A stretch of 48,015 nucleotides of DNA, from contig NZ_CAJYHX010000009.1 in NCBI RefSeq assembly GCF_913774285.1, positions 1 through 48,015 of the forward strand. Reading direction: 5' to 3'. The DNA is from an uncultured Sphingomonas sp. Lineage in GTDB: Bacteria > Pseudomonadota > Alphaproteobacteria > Sphingomonadales > Sphingomonadaceae. Positions 1-6,876 of the stretch are shown piece after piece. The notes beneath the pieces were generated by a model that saw only the letters and a program-made list of their open reading frames with translations, was not told where the DNA came from and made no database searches. The position numbers and the translations under genes were made by a program. Each line of letters opens with the position of its first letter. Position 1 is the stretch's first letter.

Positions 1-1068
1 GCGGCGCGGCCGTTCGTCGTCACGGCGTTTCTGATCGGCTTCGGCGTGGCGCAGCTGGTGCATGGGCCGCTGGCCGATCGTTATGGGCGGCGGCGGGTGC
101 TGATCGTCGCGCTGGTCATCTATATCATCGCCAATGGCGCGGCGGCGGTGGCGGGCAGCTTCACGCTGCTGCTGGTCGCGCGGGTCTGCGCCGGGGCGGC
201 GATCGCGGCGACCCGGGTGGCGACGGTGGCGCTGGTCCGCGACTGCTATCACGGGCGCGCCATGGCGCAGGTCATGTCGATCGCCTTCATGGTGTTCATG
301 ATCGTGCCCATCCTGGCGCCTGCCTTTGGCGAGCTGGTGCTGCTGTTCGGCAATTGGCGGCTGATCTTCTGGACGATCGCGGGGCTCGCCACGCTGGTCC
401 TGGCCTGGTTTTCGCTCCGGATGCCCGAGACGCTTGCGGCGGAGGCGCAACTGCCCATTTCGCTGACGCGGATCGCCAGCGGCTGGCGCGAGACGCTCGG
501 GGACCGGCTGTCGCTCGGTTACACGCTGGCGGCGACGGCGCTGATGGCGGCGCTCTATGGGTATCTGAACTCGGTGCAGCCGATCATGGCGCAGACCTTC
601 GGTCGCGAAAAGCTGCTGGCGCTGATCTTCGCGACGACCTCGGTCACGATGGCGGCGGCGAACCTGCTCAATTCGCGGATCGTCATGCGGCTGGGCACGC
701 GGCTGATCAGCCACAGCTCGGTCACGATCCTGATCGTCGTGTCGGCCATCCATCTGGCCATCGCGCATTTCGGGGGTGAGTCGCTGATCGTCTTTGCGGT
801 GCTTCAGGCGATCACCATGGCGTGTTTCGGTCTGGCGACCTCCAACTTCTCGTCCATGGCGATGGAGAATATGGGGCGGATCGCCGGGACCGCCTCGAGT
901 GTCCAGGGCTTTACCAGCGTCACCATCGGCTCGGTGATCGGCGCAGGGATCGGCCAGGCCTATGACGGGACGACGCAGCCGCTGACTCTGGGCTTCCTGA
1001 TCGCCGGATGCGCGGCCTTTGCCTTCGTCTTCGCGACCGAGCGCGGGCGGATGTTCCGTCCGGCCTGA
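1..1068 (+). CDS. Bcr/CflA-type MFS drug exporter, 5' truncated
   Basis: This is an inner-membrane proton-coupled exporter of the major facilitator superfamily, probably the Bcr/CflA drug-resistance branch. The reading frame is open to base 1, so the start codon and first helices lie outside the window. Near the visible N-terminus the stretch HGPLADRYGRRR matches the MFS loop 2-3 motif (GxxxDRxGRR). It is followed by hydrophobic helices spaced as expected for the remaining 10 or 11 segments. The conserved RxCxGAxxA region (RVCAGAAIAATRV) in the fourth segment fits this branch. The gene ends at a TGA at 1066-1068, 76 bases before the next start. The family is clear; the substrate cannot be told from sequence. 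Confidence 0.85.
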   Translation, partial: AARPFVVTAFLIGFGVAQLVHGPLADRYGRRRVLIVALVIYIIANGAAAVAGSFTLLLVARVCAGAAIAATRVATVALVRDCYHGRAMAQVMSIAFMVFMIVPILAPAFGELVLLFGNWRLIFWTIAGLATLVLAWFSLRMPETLAAEAQLPISLTRIASGWRETLGDRLSLGYTLAATALMAALYGYLNSVQPIMAQTFGREKLLALIFATTSVTMAAANLLNSRIVMRLGTRLISHSSVTILIVVSAIHLAIAHFGGESLIVFAVLQAITMACFGLATSNFSSMAMENMGRIAGTASSVQGFTSVTIGSVIGAGIGQAYDGTTQPLTLGFLIAGCAAFAFVFATERGRMFRPA

Positions 1069-1144
1069 CGCTTGCCGATCAAGGCCGGGGGAACCGCCCG
1101 GCCCGCCCCCGTGTTCCCCCTCCACAGTTCAAGAGGAGGCAGTG

Positions 1145-1486
1145 ATGGGCGGACATCAGGTTCCGAGCCAGGGACCCGGCGACGATGGCTGGGACGAAGA
1201 AGGCTATGACGAAAGCCAGCGCGCCGAAATCCTGGAGGTGACGCGCGACGGCCCGAGCGACGGCGTGCTGTTGACCGACATCGAACCCGATCTGGGCGAC
1301 GACAGCGTCGAGGACGAGCCGATCGGCGAACTCGACATGGATTCCGAAGAGGTTGGGACCACCGATGCCTCGGTCGACATGGATGCCGAGGACATCGACG
1401 AAGACGATCTTCAGGAGGATTTCGAGGACGATACGGTGGCCGACGGCGATATCGACGACGCCGACGACACCGCCCTGCGACCATGA
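1145..1486 (+). CDS. Very acidic hypothetical protein (113 aa)
   Basis: I do not recognise the family. I chose the ATG at 1145 because AGAGGAGG at 1132-1139 sits five bases upstream; the frame stays open further upstream but without a comparable ribosome site. About 40% of residues are Asp or Glu, arranged in runs through the C-terminal half, with no signal peptide, membrane segment or Cys. This suggests a soluble, probably disordered polyanion that might bind cations or a basic partner; that is inference only. The stop overlaps the start of the next lipoprotein gene (ATGA at 1483-1486), so the two are probably translationally coupled. Confidence 0.7.
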   Translation: MGGHQVPSQGPGDDGWDEEGYDESQRAEILEVTRDGPSDGVLLTDIEPDLGDDSVEDEPIGELDMDSEEVGTTDASVDMDAEDIDEDDLQEDFEDDTVADGDIDDADDTALRP

Positions 1487-1815
1487 CCCGGCTTCCCGTC
1501 GCGCTGGCGGCGGGCGGCATCGTGCTGGTCGGCTGTTCGACCATGCCCGATCCGCGTGCCGCCTCGACGCTGCCGCCGTTGGTCTCGACGACCTTTCAAT
1601 GCGAGAATGGCAGTAGCTTCTGGGTGCGCTTCGACAATCGCGACGACAGTGCCCTGATGCGCTTCGGCGATGATCTGGAGATGCGGTTGGAGGGGCAGCG
1701 TGTCGCGTCCGGCATCCACTATAGCGGTTTCGGTCACGATCTGCGCGGCAAGGGGGGTGAGGTTGTTTTGACACGCCCTACGGGTGATTCCGTACGCTGC
1801 ACGGCGCAGCGCTGA
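1483..1815 (+). CDS. MliC-family lipoprotein (C-type lysozyme inhibitor-like)
   Basis: This is a 110-residue lipoprotein. The N-terminal hydrophobic segment ends in the lipobox LVGC, predicting lipidation at Cys18. The mature part has the small all-beta pattern of the MliC domain: a Cys in FQCENG near residue 40, the VRFDNRDDSALMRF strand pair, and a C-terminal Cys in VRCTAQR that would pair with it. Family members inhibit C-type lysozyme in the periplasm or outer membrane. Its ATG overlaps the TGA of the acidic protein gene, indicating one transcript. Family assignment is moderate because the domain is short and divergent; the inhibitor activity is inferred from the family. Confidence 0.65.
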   Translation: MTRLPVALAAGGIVLVGCSTMPDPRAASTLPPLVSTTFQCENGSSFWVRFDNRDDSALMRFGDDLEMRLEGQRVASGIHYSGFGHDLRGKGGEVVLTRPTGDSVRCTAQR

Positions 1816-2047
1816 GGACAGCGGGCGGAAACCGGGCCGAAAAGTGGCGGAAATCCGCCATTGCCCCATTCCGCCCGCATTTGGTTCATCTTGGTGACAG
1901 GAACTGTGTCTCTGGCGCCACAGGTTCCGACAAGGCGATCAAAAATCTCAAATGTCGTGCAACCCATGGGCGTCTAGCCGGTTAAGCGGGCCTGGGCTGA
2001 GCGGTTCGATCCGCCGCCCCACATAGAATAAGAGAAGGGTATCTCAC

Positions 2048-2689
2048 ATGCGTAAGCTTTCCCTCGTCGCCGCTGCGGCGGCCGCGTTCGTTGCCGTGCC
2101 TGCCATGGCTCAGGACATGAACACCACCGACACGGCGGCGGCTCCGGCCCCGGCCGCAGACACCGCGACCGCTCCCGACGGCACCCGCGCCTTCGGTATC
2201 GAGCCGTACGTCGCGATCATGGGTGGTTGGGAGCAGTTCGACCGTCAGACCGTCGCCGGCATCCCCACGCAGCCCAAGGGCTACAACCTGGACGGCGCGC
2301 TGGTCGAAGGCATTGTCGGCTTCAACGTGCCGCTGGGCCCCGTGTTCGTCGGCGCCGAGGGCGCGGTCGCCAAGGGCGTGTCGGGTGACATCGACTGGCA
2401 GTATGGCGCCTATGGCCGCGCGGGCTTCCGCGCCGGTGAGAGCGGCCTGTTCTACGGCAAGGTCGGCTATCGCTGGAACAACTTCCACAACTTCGCTCCG
2501 GGCGTCTCGGGCGACCTGAAGCGCGACTATCACGCGACCGTGTACGGCGTCGGCGCCGAAGTCGGCCCGAAGGACATCGGTCTGGGCGGCCTGACCGGCA
2601 ACTCGGGTCTGCGTCTGCGTATGGAAGTTTCGACCTTCGACAACGCGCACTCCTTCCGTCCGATGGCGGGCGTTGTCGCACACTTCTGA
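2048..2689 (+). CDS. Outer-membrane beta-barrel protein (OmpA/Opa-like porin fold)
   Basis: This is a 213-residue secreted protein. Residues 1-21 form a signal peptide with an AMA|Q cleavage site, followed by an Ala/Pro-rich linker to about residue 42. The rest alternates hydrophobic and polar residues with Gly/aromatic strand ends (for example YVAIMGGWEQF, GKVGYRWNNF, GAEGAVAKG) and ends in Phe, the usual BAM recognition residue. This fits a small eight-stranded outer-membrane barrel of the kind common in sphingomonads. A weak AAGGG-like ribosome site precedes the ATG, and a strong terminator follows at 2718. The fold is likely; ligand or function is unknown. Confidence 0.75.
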   Translation: MRKLSLVAAAAAAFVAVPAMAQDMNTTDTAAAPAPAADTATAPDGTRAFGIEPYVAIMGGWEQFDRQTVAGIPTQPKGYNLDGALVEGIVGFNVPLGPVFVGAEGAVAKGVSGDIDWQYGAYGRAGFRAGESGLFYGKVGYRWNNFHNFAPGVSGDLKRDYHATVYGVGAEVGPKDIGLGGLTGNSGLRLRMEVSTFDNAHSFRPMAGVVAHF

Positions 2690-2717
2690 TCCCTCTCGGA
2701 TCCAGTTGGCGTAAAGG

Positions 2718-2753
2718 AACGGGGTTTGGCAGCGATGCCGGACCCCGTTTTCT
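2718..2753 (+). terminator. Rho-independent terminator of the barrel gene
   Basis: AACGGGGT (2718-2725) pairs perfectly with ACCCCGTT (2742-2749), with an inner GGCA/TGCC stem, and is followed by TTTTCTT. It lies 29 bases after the barrel gene stop. Confidence 0.85.
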
Positions 2754-2782
2754 TATGGGGCCACGCTTCCCATATCGGGCCT

Positions 2783-3115
2783 ATGGTCGGACGGGTGAAG
2801 CGAAAGGCGGGGCTGGTGGCCGCCGCCGAACGGATCGAGCGGGCTGCGCCCTTGTCTTGCGCGCTGTGCGACCGGCCGCTGGGGGTGAAGGTGGAATGGC
2901 ACCATCCCGTCCCCAAGAGTGAGGGCGGGCGCGAGACGGTGCCGGTCCATCCCATCTGTCACCGGACCATCCACGCGACCTTTTCCAATGCGGAACTGGC
3001 GCGGGGGTTTGCGGACTTCGCGGTGTTGCGGGCGCAGCCGGAGATGGCGCGGTTCCTGCGCTGGATTGCGGGGAAGCCGGCTGACTTTCATGCGCCGACG
3101 CGGGGTGCGCGGTAA
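2783..3115 (+). CDS. HNH-motif protein (110 aa)
   Basis: This is a small protein with an HNH-nuclease-like zinc core. With the start at 2783, the key residues are C26-x2-C29, the double histidine H40-H41 in EWHHPVPKS, H56 and C59 in VHPICHR, and H64. This arrangement (CxxC, HH, HxxC, H) matches the beta-beta-alpha-metal HNH fold with a structural zinc. An earlier in-frame ATG at 2735 lies inside the terminator hairpin of the preceding gene, so I prefer 2783, though its ribosome site is weak. The frame beyond the motif is helical. Members of this small type are common as solitary chromosomal genes; DNA cleavage has to be considered unproven. Confidence 0.6.
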   Translation: MVGRVKRKAGLVAAAERIERAAPLSCALCDRPLGVKVEWHHPVPKSEGGRETVPVHPICHRTIHATFSNAELARGFADFAVLRAQPEMARFLRWIAGKPADFHAPTRGAR

Positions 3116-3120
3116 TTTAG

Positions 3121-3453
3121 GTTCGTGCGAAGACGCGATGGCGCGAATAAGGTTGGTTCGCGCAGAGGCGCGGAGGGCGCAGAGAAGAGGAAGCGCAGAA
3201 GGCCGATAGCCTCGGCCCCCGTTCAGCCTGAGCGCAGTCGAAGGCCACGGGATAACGTCCGCCGAGCGGCTGGCTTATTTATCCTCAGGGACATGGATAG
3301 CCTCCGGCTATGTCGATTTTGGCGTGTGCTTGCCCTTGGCCTTCGACTTCGCTCAGGCTGAACGGAGGTGGGGACTATCGTCCTCCCGCGTTTCTTCTCT
3401 CCGCGCCTCTGCGCGAACCAACCTCCTTCGCGCCCTCGCGACTTCGCGTGAAC
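3121..3453. repeat. Nested intergenic inverted repeat (about 330 bp)
   Basis: Two pairs of inverted arms are nested. The outer arms are 3150-3175 and 3399-3424, a perfect 26-base match, with weaker complementarity continuing to 3121 and 3453. The inner arms are 3221-3245 and 3339-3363 (24 of 25 bases). The inner arm carries the TCGACTTCGCTCAGGCTGAAC-type palindrome core seen in intergenic repeats of many sphingomonads (from memory). The centre (about 3290-3315) holds a short TAGCC/GGCTA hairpin. No gene is supported within the interval. Confidence 0.85.
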
Positions 3454-3455
3454 GG

Positions 3456-3483
3456 AAAAGGGCGGACCGAAGCCCGCCCTTTT
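3456..3483 (-). terminator. Rho-independent terminator of nrdB
   Basis: AAAAGGGCGG (3456-3465) and CCGCCCTTTT (3474-3483) form a perfect ten-base stem with an eight-base loop, ending in a T run on the minus strand. It starts five bases past the nrdB stop codon. Confidence 0.85.
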
Positions 3484-3488
3484 CAAAA

Positions 3489-4544
3489 TCACTCCGCCGC
3501 GACGCCTGCGGCCGAGAACATGTCGCCGGTCTCGCCCGGCTCCTCGTTGGCCGCCTTGGCGGTCTTGGCCTTTTGCCGCGTGTCGAACGCGTCCCAGACG
3601 TCGTTCCACTGGCCGCGCGTCGCCGCCTTGGAATATTCCGTCGCGCGCGTCTCGAAGAAGTTGGCATGCTCGACGCCGTTGAGCAGCGGGGTCAGCCAGG
3701 GCAGGGGATGCTCGTCGATCATGTAGATCGGCTTCAGGCCCAGCTGGCTCAGGCGCCAGTCGGCGATGTAGCGGATATACTTCTTGATCTCCTTGGGCTT
3801 CATCCCCTCGACCGGGCCCATTTCGAAGGCGAGGTCGATGAAATTGTCCTCCAGGCGGATCGTCGTCTGGCACACATCGGCGATGTCGTCCTTGACCGCC
3901 TTGGTCAGGCACTGGCGCTCCTGGCAGAAGGCGTGGAACATGCGGATGATGCCCTCGCAATGCAGGCTCTCGTCGCGCACCGACCAGCTGACGATCTGGC
4001 CCATGCCCTTCATCTTGTTGAAGCGCGGGAAGTTCATCAGCATCGCGAAGCTGGCGAACAGCTGCAGCCCCTCGGTGAAGCCGCCGAACATCGCCAGTGT
4101 CTTGGCGATATCCTCGTCGGTGTCGACGCCGAAGGTGCTGAGGTAATCGTGCTTGTCCTTCATCTCCTTGTACTGGAGGAAGGCGCTATACTCGGTCTCG
4201 GGCATGCCGATCGTGTCGAGCAAGTGGCTGTACGCCGCGATGTGCACCGTCTCCATGTTGGAGAAGGCGGTGAGCATCATCTTCACCTCGGTCGGCTTGA
4301 ACACGCGGCCGTATTTCTCGTGGTAGCAATCCTGCACTTCCACGTCGGCCTGGGTGAAGAAGCGGAAGATCTGGGTGAGCAGGTTGCGCTCGTGATCGGT
4401 CAGCTTCTGCGCCCAGTCGCGGCAATCCTCGCCCAGCGGCACTTCTTCCGGCAGCCAGTGGACCTGCTGCTGGCGCTTCCAATATTCATAGGCCCAGGGA
4501 TATTCGAAGGGCTTGTAGGTTTTGCGGGCTTCGAGAAGCGACAT
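3489..4544 (-). CDS. nrdB: Class Ia ribonucleotide reductase, small subunit
   Basis: NrdB supplies the diiron-tyrosyl radical that starts reduction of ribonucleoside diphosphates in NrdA; it acts in the cytoplasm as a dimer. The 351-residue protein has a complete ligand set at family spacing: D67, E98, H101, E158, E192 and H195, with the radical Tyr at Y105 in ETVHIAAYSH. This argues for the ordinary tyrosyl-radical type rather than a class Ic or R2-like oxidase. The C-terminal tail, which docks on NrdA, is Glu/Ala-rich. A GGAG precedes the ATG. A strong terminator follows. It is preceded on the same strand by a small membrane-protein gene 59 bases upstream, not by nrdA. Confidence 0.97.
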   Translation of the reverse strand: MSLLEARKTYKPFEYPWAYEYWKRQQQVHWLPEEVPLGEDCRDWAQKLTDHERNLLTQIFRFFTQADVEVQDCYHEKYGRVFKPTEVKMMLTAFSNMETVHIAAYSHLLDTIGMPETEYSAFLQYKEMKDKHDYLSTFGVDTDEDIAKTLAMFGGFTEGLQLFASFAMLMNFPRFNKMKGMGQIVSWSVRDESLHCEGIIRMFHAFCQERQCLTKAVKDDIADVCQTTIRLEDNFIDLAFEMGPVEGMKPKEIKKYIRYIADWRLSQLGLKPIYMIDEHPLPWLTPLLNGVEHANFFETRATEYSKAATRGQWNDVWDAFDTRQKAKTAKAANEEPGETGDMFSAAGVAAE

Positions 4545-4603
4545 CTGGGGTACTCCGGCAGGTATTCGTTAGATTCGGAAAAGAGAGATAGCGGCGGACG
4601 ACG

Positions 4604-4825
4604 TCATGCGACGCCTCCCGCGCTCGCAAAGGCCAGCGCGAAGCCAGTGAGGAACAGTCCGAGCGCGACCAGCATCATGCCGCCGATCCGCAGCGCATAG
4701 GTCGCCGGCTCACTTGGCCGGATGCGCAGCAAGCCCCGCGCCGCCGAGGGGCGGAGGAGGACGATCAGTCCTGCCGTGCCCGATGCGATGCCGAGGCCGG
4801 CCTGGATGGCGAGGGTACGGGTCAT
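4604..4825 (-). CDS. Small two-helix membrane protein (73 aa)
   Basis: The protein has two hydrophobic stretches (about residues 8-25 and 45-68) joined by a short basic loop with RPSAARGLLRIRPSEP, consistent with a two-pass inner-membrane protein. I do not recognise a named family. Its ATG overlaps the stop of the upstream lipoprotein gene (ATGA at 4822-4825 on the minus strand), so both are probably made from one message. The stop is 59 bases from the nrdB start, which leaves open readthrough into nrdB. Function is unknown. Confidence 0.6.
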   Translation of the reverse strand: MTRTLAIQAGLGIASGTAGLIVLLRPSAARGLLRIRPSEPATYALRIGGMMLVALGLFLTGFALAFASAGGVA

Positions 4826-5157
4826 TGGTCGATCACGCGTCCACGAACGGTCTTCATCCCATCGCGCACCACGACGCGCTCGCGATAGACGACCTTGCGG
4901 CCACCCTGCGCGCCGACGCCGAGGAACACCACGCCGATGAAGAAGCCGAAATCATACCAGCCGCCATTGTTCGGCACCGCATAAACCGCGACCTCCGGGA
5001 ACAGCAGCGACAGGCCCCACGCCACGGGAAAGATGAAGCCGTGCCACAGCCCGAGCAGGAAGCCCGGGGCCTGCGGGGCAACCGCGCTCGACACCTGGTG
5101 CGCGCAGGCGGCGAGCAGGGCGAGGGCGGCAAGGGCCAAGGCGGCGCGGATCTTCAT
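4822..5157 (-). CDS. Hypothetical lipoprotein (111 aa)
   Basis: The start at 5157 gives MKIRAALALAALALLAAC, a lipoprotein signal with Cys18 as the modified residue. The mature part contains two hydrophobic segments with conserved-looking aromatic motifs (GLWHGFIFPVAWGLSLLF and GGWYDFGFFIGV) and a basic C-terminus. This architecture recurs in a family of uncharacterised bacterial lipoproteins or membrane proteins; no function can be assigned. A longer in-frame extension upstream would lack the signal peptide and is rejected. It is divergent from the DUF2171 gene at 5256 and overlaps the following small membrane-protein gene by four bases. Confidence 0.65.
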   Translation of the reverse strand: MKIRAALALAALALLAACAHQVSSAVAPQAPGFLLGLWHGFIFPVAWGLSLLFPEVAVYAVPNNGGWYDFGFFIGVVFLGVGAQGGRKVVYRERVVVRDGMKTVRGRVIDQ

Positions 5158-5255
5158 GCAGCTATCCCTGCGTATGGCAGACGTCCCTTGGGCCAGCGTG
5201 CATCGTTTCGCGACCGCGTGCGTTCGGTGCGCGAACCCCAAGCAGGAGAATACCC

Positions 5256-5519
5256 ATGGCAGATCTGAGCGCAATCAAGGAGCATATGGAAGTCATCGGC
5301 GCCGACGGCGTCCATGTCGGCACCGTCGACCATGTCGATGGCGACCGCATCAAGCTCACCAAGAAGGACTCGGGAGCCCAGATCGAAGGCGCCACCGGCA
5401 GCCATGAAGGGCACCACCACTACCTCCCGGGCGGCCTGGTCGCGGAAGTCGAGGGCGACAAGGTTCGCCTCTCGGCCAACGCCGATGTCGCGGCCGAGCT
5501 GTTCGAAGAAGAAGCCTGA
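5256..5519 (+). CDS. DUF2171 family protein
   Basis: This 87-residue soluble protein matches the DUF2171 pattern: an opening HMEVIGADGVHVGTVDHVDG, then DRIKLTKKD, then a His-rich HHHYLPGGLVAEVEGDKVRLS. The fold is related to PRC-barrel domains, which suggests a small beta barrel. Family members are often annotated as stress-associated in alphaproteobacteria, but no biochemical role is established. A clear AGGAGA ribosome site (5243-5248) precedes the ATG. The gene is divergent from the lipoprotein at 5157, with a 98-base interval between them for both promoters. Confidence 0.8.
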   Translation: MADLSAIKEHMEVIGADGVHVGTVDHVDGDRIKLTKKDSGAQIEGATGSHEGHHHYLPGGLVAEVEGDKVRLSANADVAAELFEEEA

Positions 5520-5528
5520 AACCGGGCG

Positions 5529-5554
5529 GCGGGGGAAGCCTCTGCTTTCCCCGC
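5529..5554 (+). terminator. Stem-loop after DUF2171 gene
   Basis: GCGGGGGAAGC (5529-5539) pairs with GCTTTCCCCGC (5544-5554) across a CTCT loop, with one G-T pair. No T run follows, so it may be a weak or factor-assisted terminator. Confidence 0.5.
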
Positions 5555-5870
5555 ATCGCCGGCTGCGGATAGCCGCGCGCACGATGCTGCGCGCCCGACG
5601 CCGTGATCCCACCATCGTCGACGACAGGGCGCCCGGAGCGCGAAGATCGATACGATGCGGGCGCATAATGGGCTTTCAGCGATACCTTAATCTGTGCAGG
5701 CGCCGTGTTTCGGCGCTGCCAATTCCAGGTTGCCAACCCTATCGAAATCGTCCGCGCCGCGCCACCGAAATAGCGGTCCCGGCGCAAGTTTTGGCTGTGG
5801 ATAATCCGACATCTAGAGGCTGTGGCCAGCCATCTGCCCCCAGATATGGTAGAACGGTTTTGCACGCCGT
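5555..5870. other. Intergenic interval with no gene seen
   Basis: This stretch lies between the DUF2171 stem-loop and the terminator of the small membrane-peptide gene. Frames are open in places but carry no ribosome site, codon pattern or domain I recognise. It is probably spacer between convergent transcription units. Confidence 0.5.
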
Positions 5871-5900
5871 GCGCCGGGGAAGGTTTGCCTCCCCCGGCGC
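5871..5900 (-). terminator. Strong hairpin ending the fasciclin unit
   Basis: GCGCCGGGG (5871-5879) pairs perfectly with CCCCGGCGC (5892-5900). It sits six bases beyond the stop of the 45-residue gene on the minus strand. There is no T run, so termination may be factor-assisted. Confidence 0.55.
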
Positions 5901-5906
5901 GGCTTG

Positions 5907-6044
5907 TCAGGTGAAGGACCAGGAACTCGGCGTATCCGATGCCATCAGCGAGATACGGAACGCGATCACCGCGATCCAGAAGAGCACGAAGAGAAGCGCA
6001 CCCCATTTCAGGGCCAGCCGCTTGCGTCTTTCCAGCTTCTGCAT
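5907..6044 (-). CDS. Single-pass small membrane protein (45 aa)
   Basis: This gene was found by reading the minus strand by hand. It encodes 45 residues: a basic N-terminus (MQKLERRKRLALKW), one hydrophobic helix (about residues 15-35) and a short polar tail ending in SWSFT. The positive-inside rule puts the N-terminus in the cytoplasm. The ribosome site is excellent: AAAGGAGG with the ATG eight bases on. It begins 31 bases after the fasciclin stop on the same strand, so the two probably share a transcript that ends at the hairpin 5871-5900. No family recognised. Confidence 0.65.
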   Translation of the reverse strand: MQKLERRKRLALKWGALLFVLFWIAVIAFRISLMASDTPSSWSFT

Positions 6045-6075
6045 GTCGTTATCCTCCTTTCACCATCGCCTCGGA

Positions 6076-6630
6076 TCAGGGCATCAGCACGTGATCGACC
6101 ACGTGCACCACGCCGTTCGACTGCGGCACGTCGGCGATCGTCACCATGGACTGGCCGCCCTTGGTATCGGTGAGCACGACGTTGCTGCCCGACAGGCTGG
6201 CCTTCAGCGTCTCGCCCTGCACCGTCTTCAGCATCGCGGTGCCGCCGCCGGCCTTGATCTTGCCGATCAGCTGGGTCGCGGTGACCTTGCCCGGCACGAC
6301 ATGGTAGGTGAGGATGCTGGTCAGCGTCGCCTTGTTCTCGGGCTTCAGCAACGTGTCGACGGTGCCGGCGGGCAGCATGGCGAATGCGGCATTGGTCGGT
6401 GCGAACACGGTGAACGGGCCCTTGCCGTTCAGCGTGTCGACCAGACCCGCCGCCTTCACCGCCGCCACCAGCGTGGTGTGATCCGCCGACTGTGCTGCGT
6501 TTTCGACGATTGTCTTGCTGGCGACCATCTCGGCGCCGCCGACCATTTTCGATTGGGCGAAAGCCGAGACCGGCGTTGCGGCAACGAAGAGGCCGCCAAG
6601 AGCGGCAATCAGCAATTTCGAAACGGGCAC
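6076..6630 (-). CDS. Secreted fasciclin-domain protein
   Basis: This is a 184-residue exported protein with a single fasciclin (FAS1) domain. A signal peptide covers about residues 1-26 (ends SAFAQ). The two conserved FAS1 blocks are present: H1, GPFTVFAPTNAAFAMLP, and H2, the C-terminal VVHVVDHVLMP; between them lies the YHVVPGK motif. FAS1 proteins act in adhesion or cell-surface interactions in the periplasm or outside the cell. I use the GTG at 6630, seven bases after GAGGAG; a TTG 15 bases upstream would place the ribosome site inside the coding region. A 45-residue membrane-protein gene follows closely. Confidence 0.9.
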   Translation of the reverse strand: MPVSKLLIAALGGLFVAATPVSAFAQSKMVGGAEMVASKTIVENAAQSADHTTLVAAVKAAGLVDTLNGKGPFTVFAPTNAAFAMLPAGTVDTLLKPENKATLTSILTYHVVPGKVTATQLIGKIKAGGGTAMLKTVQGETLKASLSGSNVVLTDTKGGQSMVTIADVPQSNGVVHVVDHVLMP

Positions 6631-6643
6631 GATTAATCTCCTC

Positions 6644-6658
6644 AACCTGGATCAGGTT
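6644..6658. promoter_or_regulatory. Inverted repeat before the fasciclin gene
   Basis: AACCTG-GAT-CAGGTT is a perfect 6-3-6 inverted repeat immediately upstream of the fasciclin ribosome site. Its position fits an operator or a small RNA hairpin that could gate translation. No regulator is identified. Confidence 0.35.
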
Positions 6659-6800
6659 TGGAGAAAACCGTGGAACCATCTTGGCGTTGCCACCCCCGTC
6701 CCTAAGGGAAGTCGGCGGAATTTTGCTAAGCTATTGATATTCAAGGAGCGTGTTCAACAGTTGGCGGTGAACCTGCCCCTTTGTGCAGGCTCAAATGCAA

Positions 6801-6835
6801 GACGCCCTCCCGGTCCGGCGGACAGGGAGGGCGTC
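6801..6835 (-). terminator. Terminator hairpin of nrdA
   Basis: GACGCCCTCCC (6801-6811) pairs perfectly with GGGAGGGCGTC (6825-6835), 41 bases beyond the nrdA stop. On the minus strand it is followed by TTGCATTT. Confidence 0.7.
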
Positions 6836-6876
6836 AGATCGTCAGACGGGTGACCGGCTAACGGCCGCTGTCGAGA

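Noticed and set aside
6640..6720. TPP riboswitch before the fasciclin gene, from the AAACCTGATCCAGGTT stretch
   Set aside because: Only the ACCTGAT segment resembles the thiamin core; the CTGAGA and the downstream pairing elements are missing and the gene is not thiamin-related.
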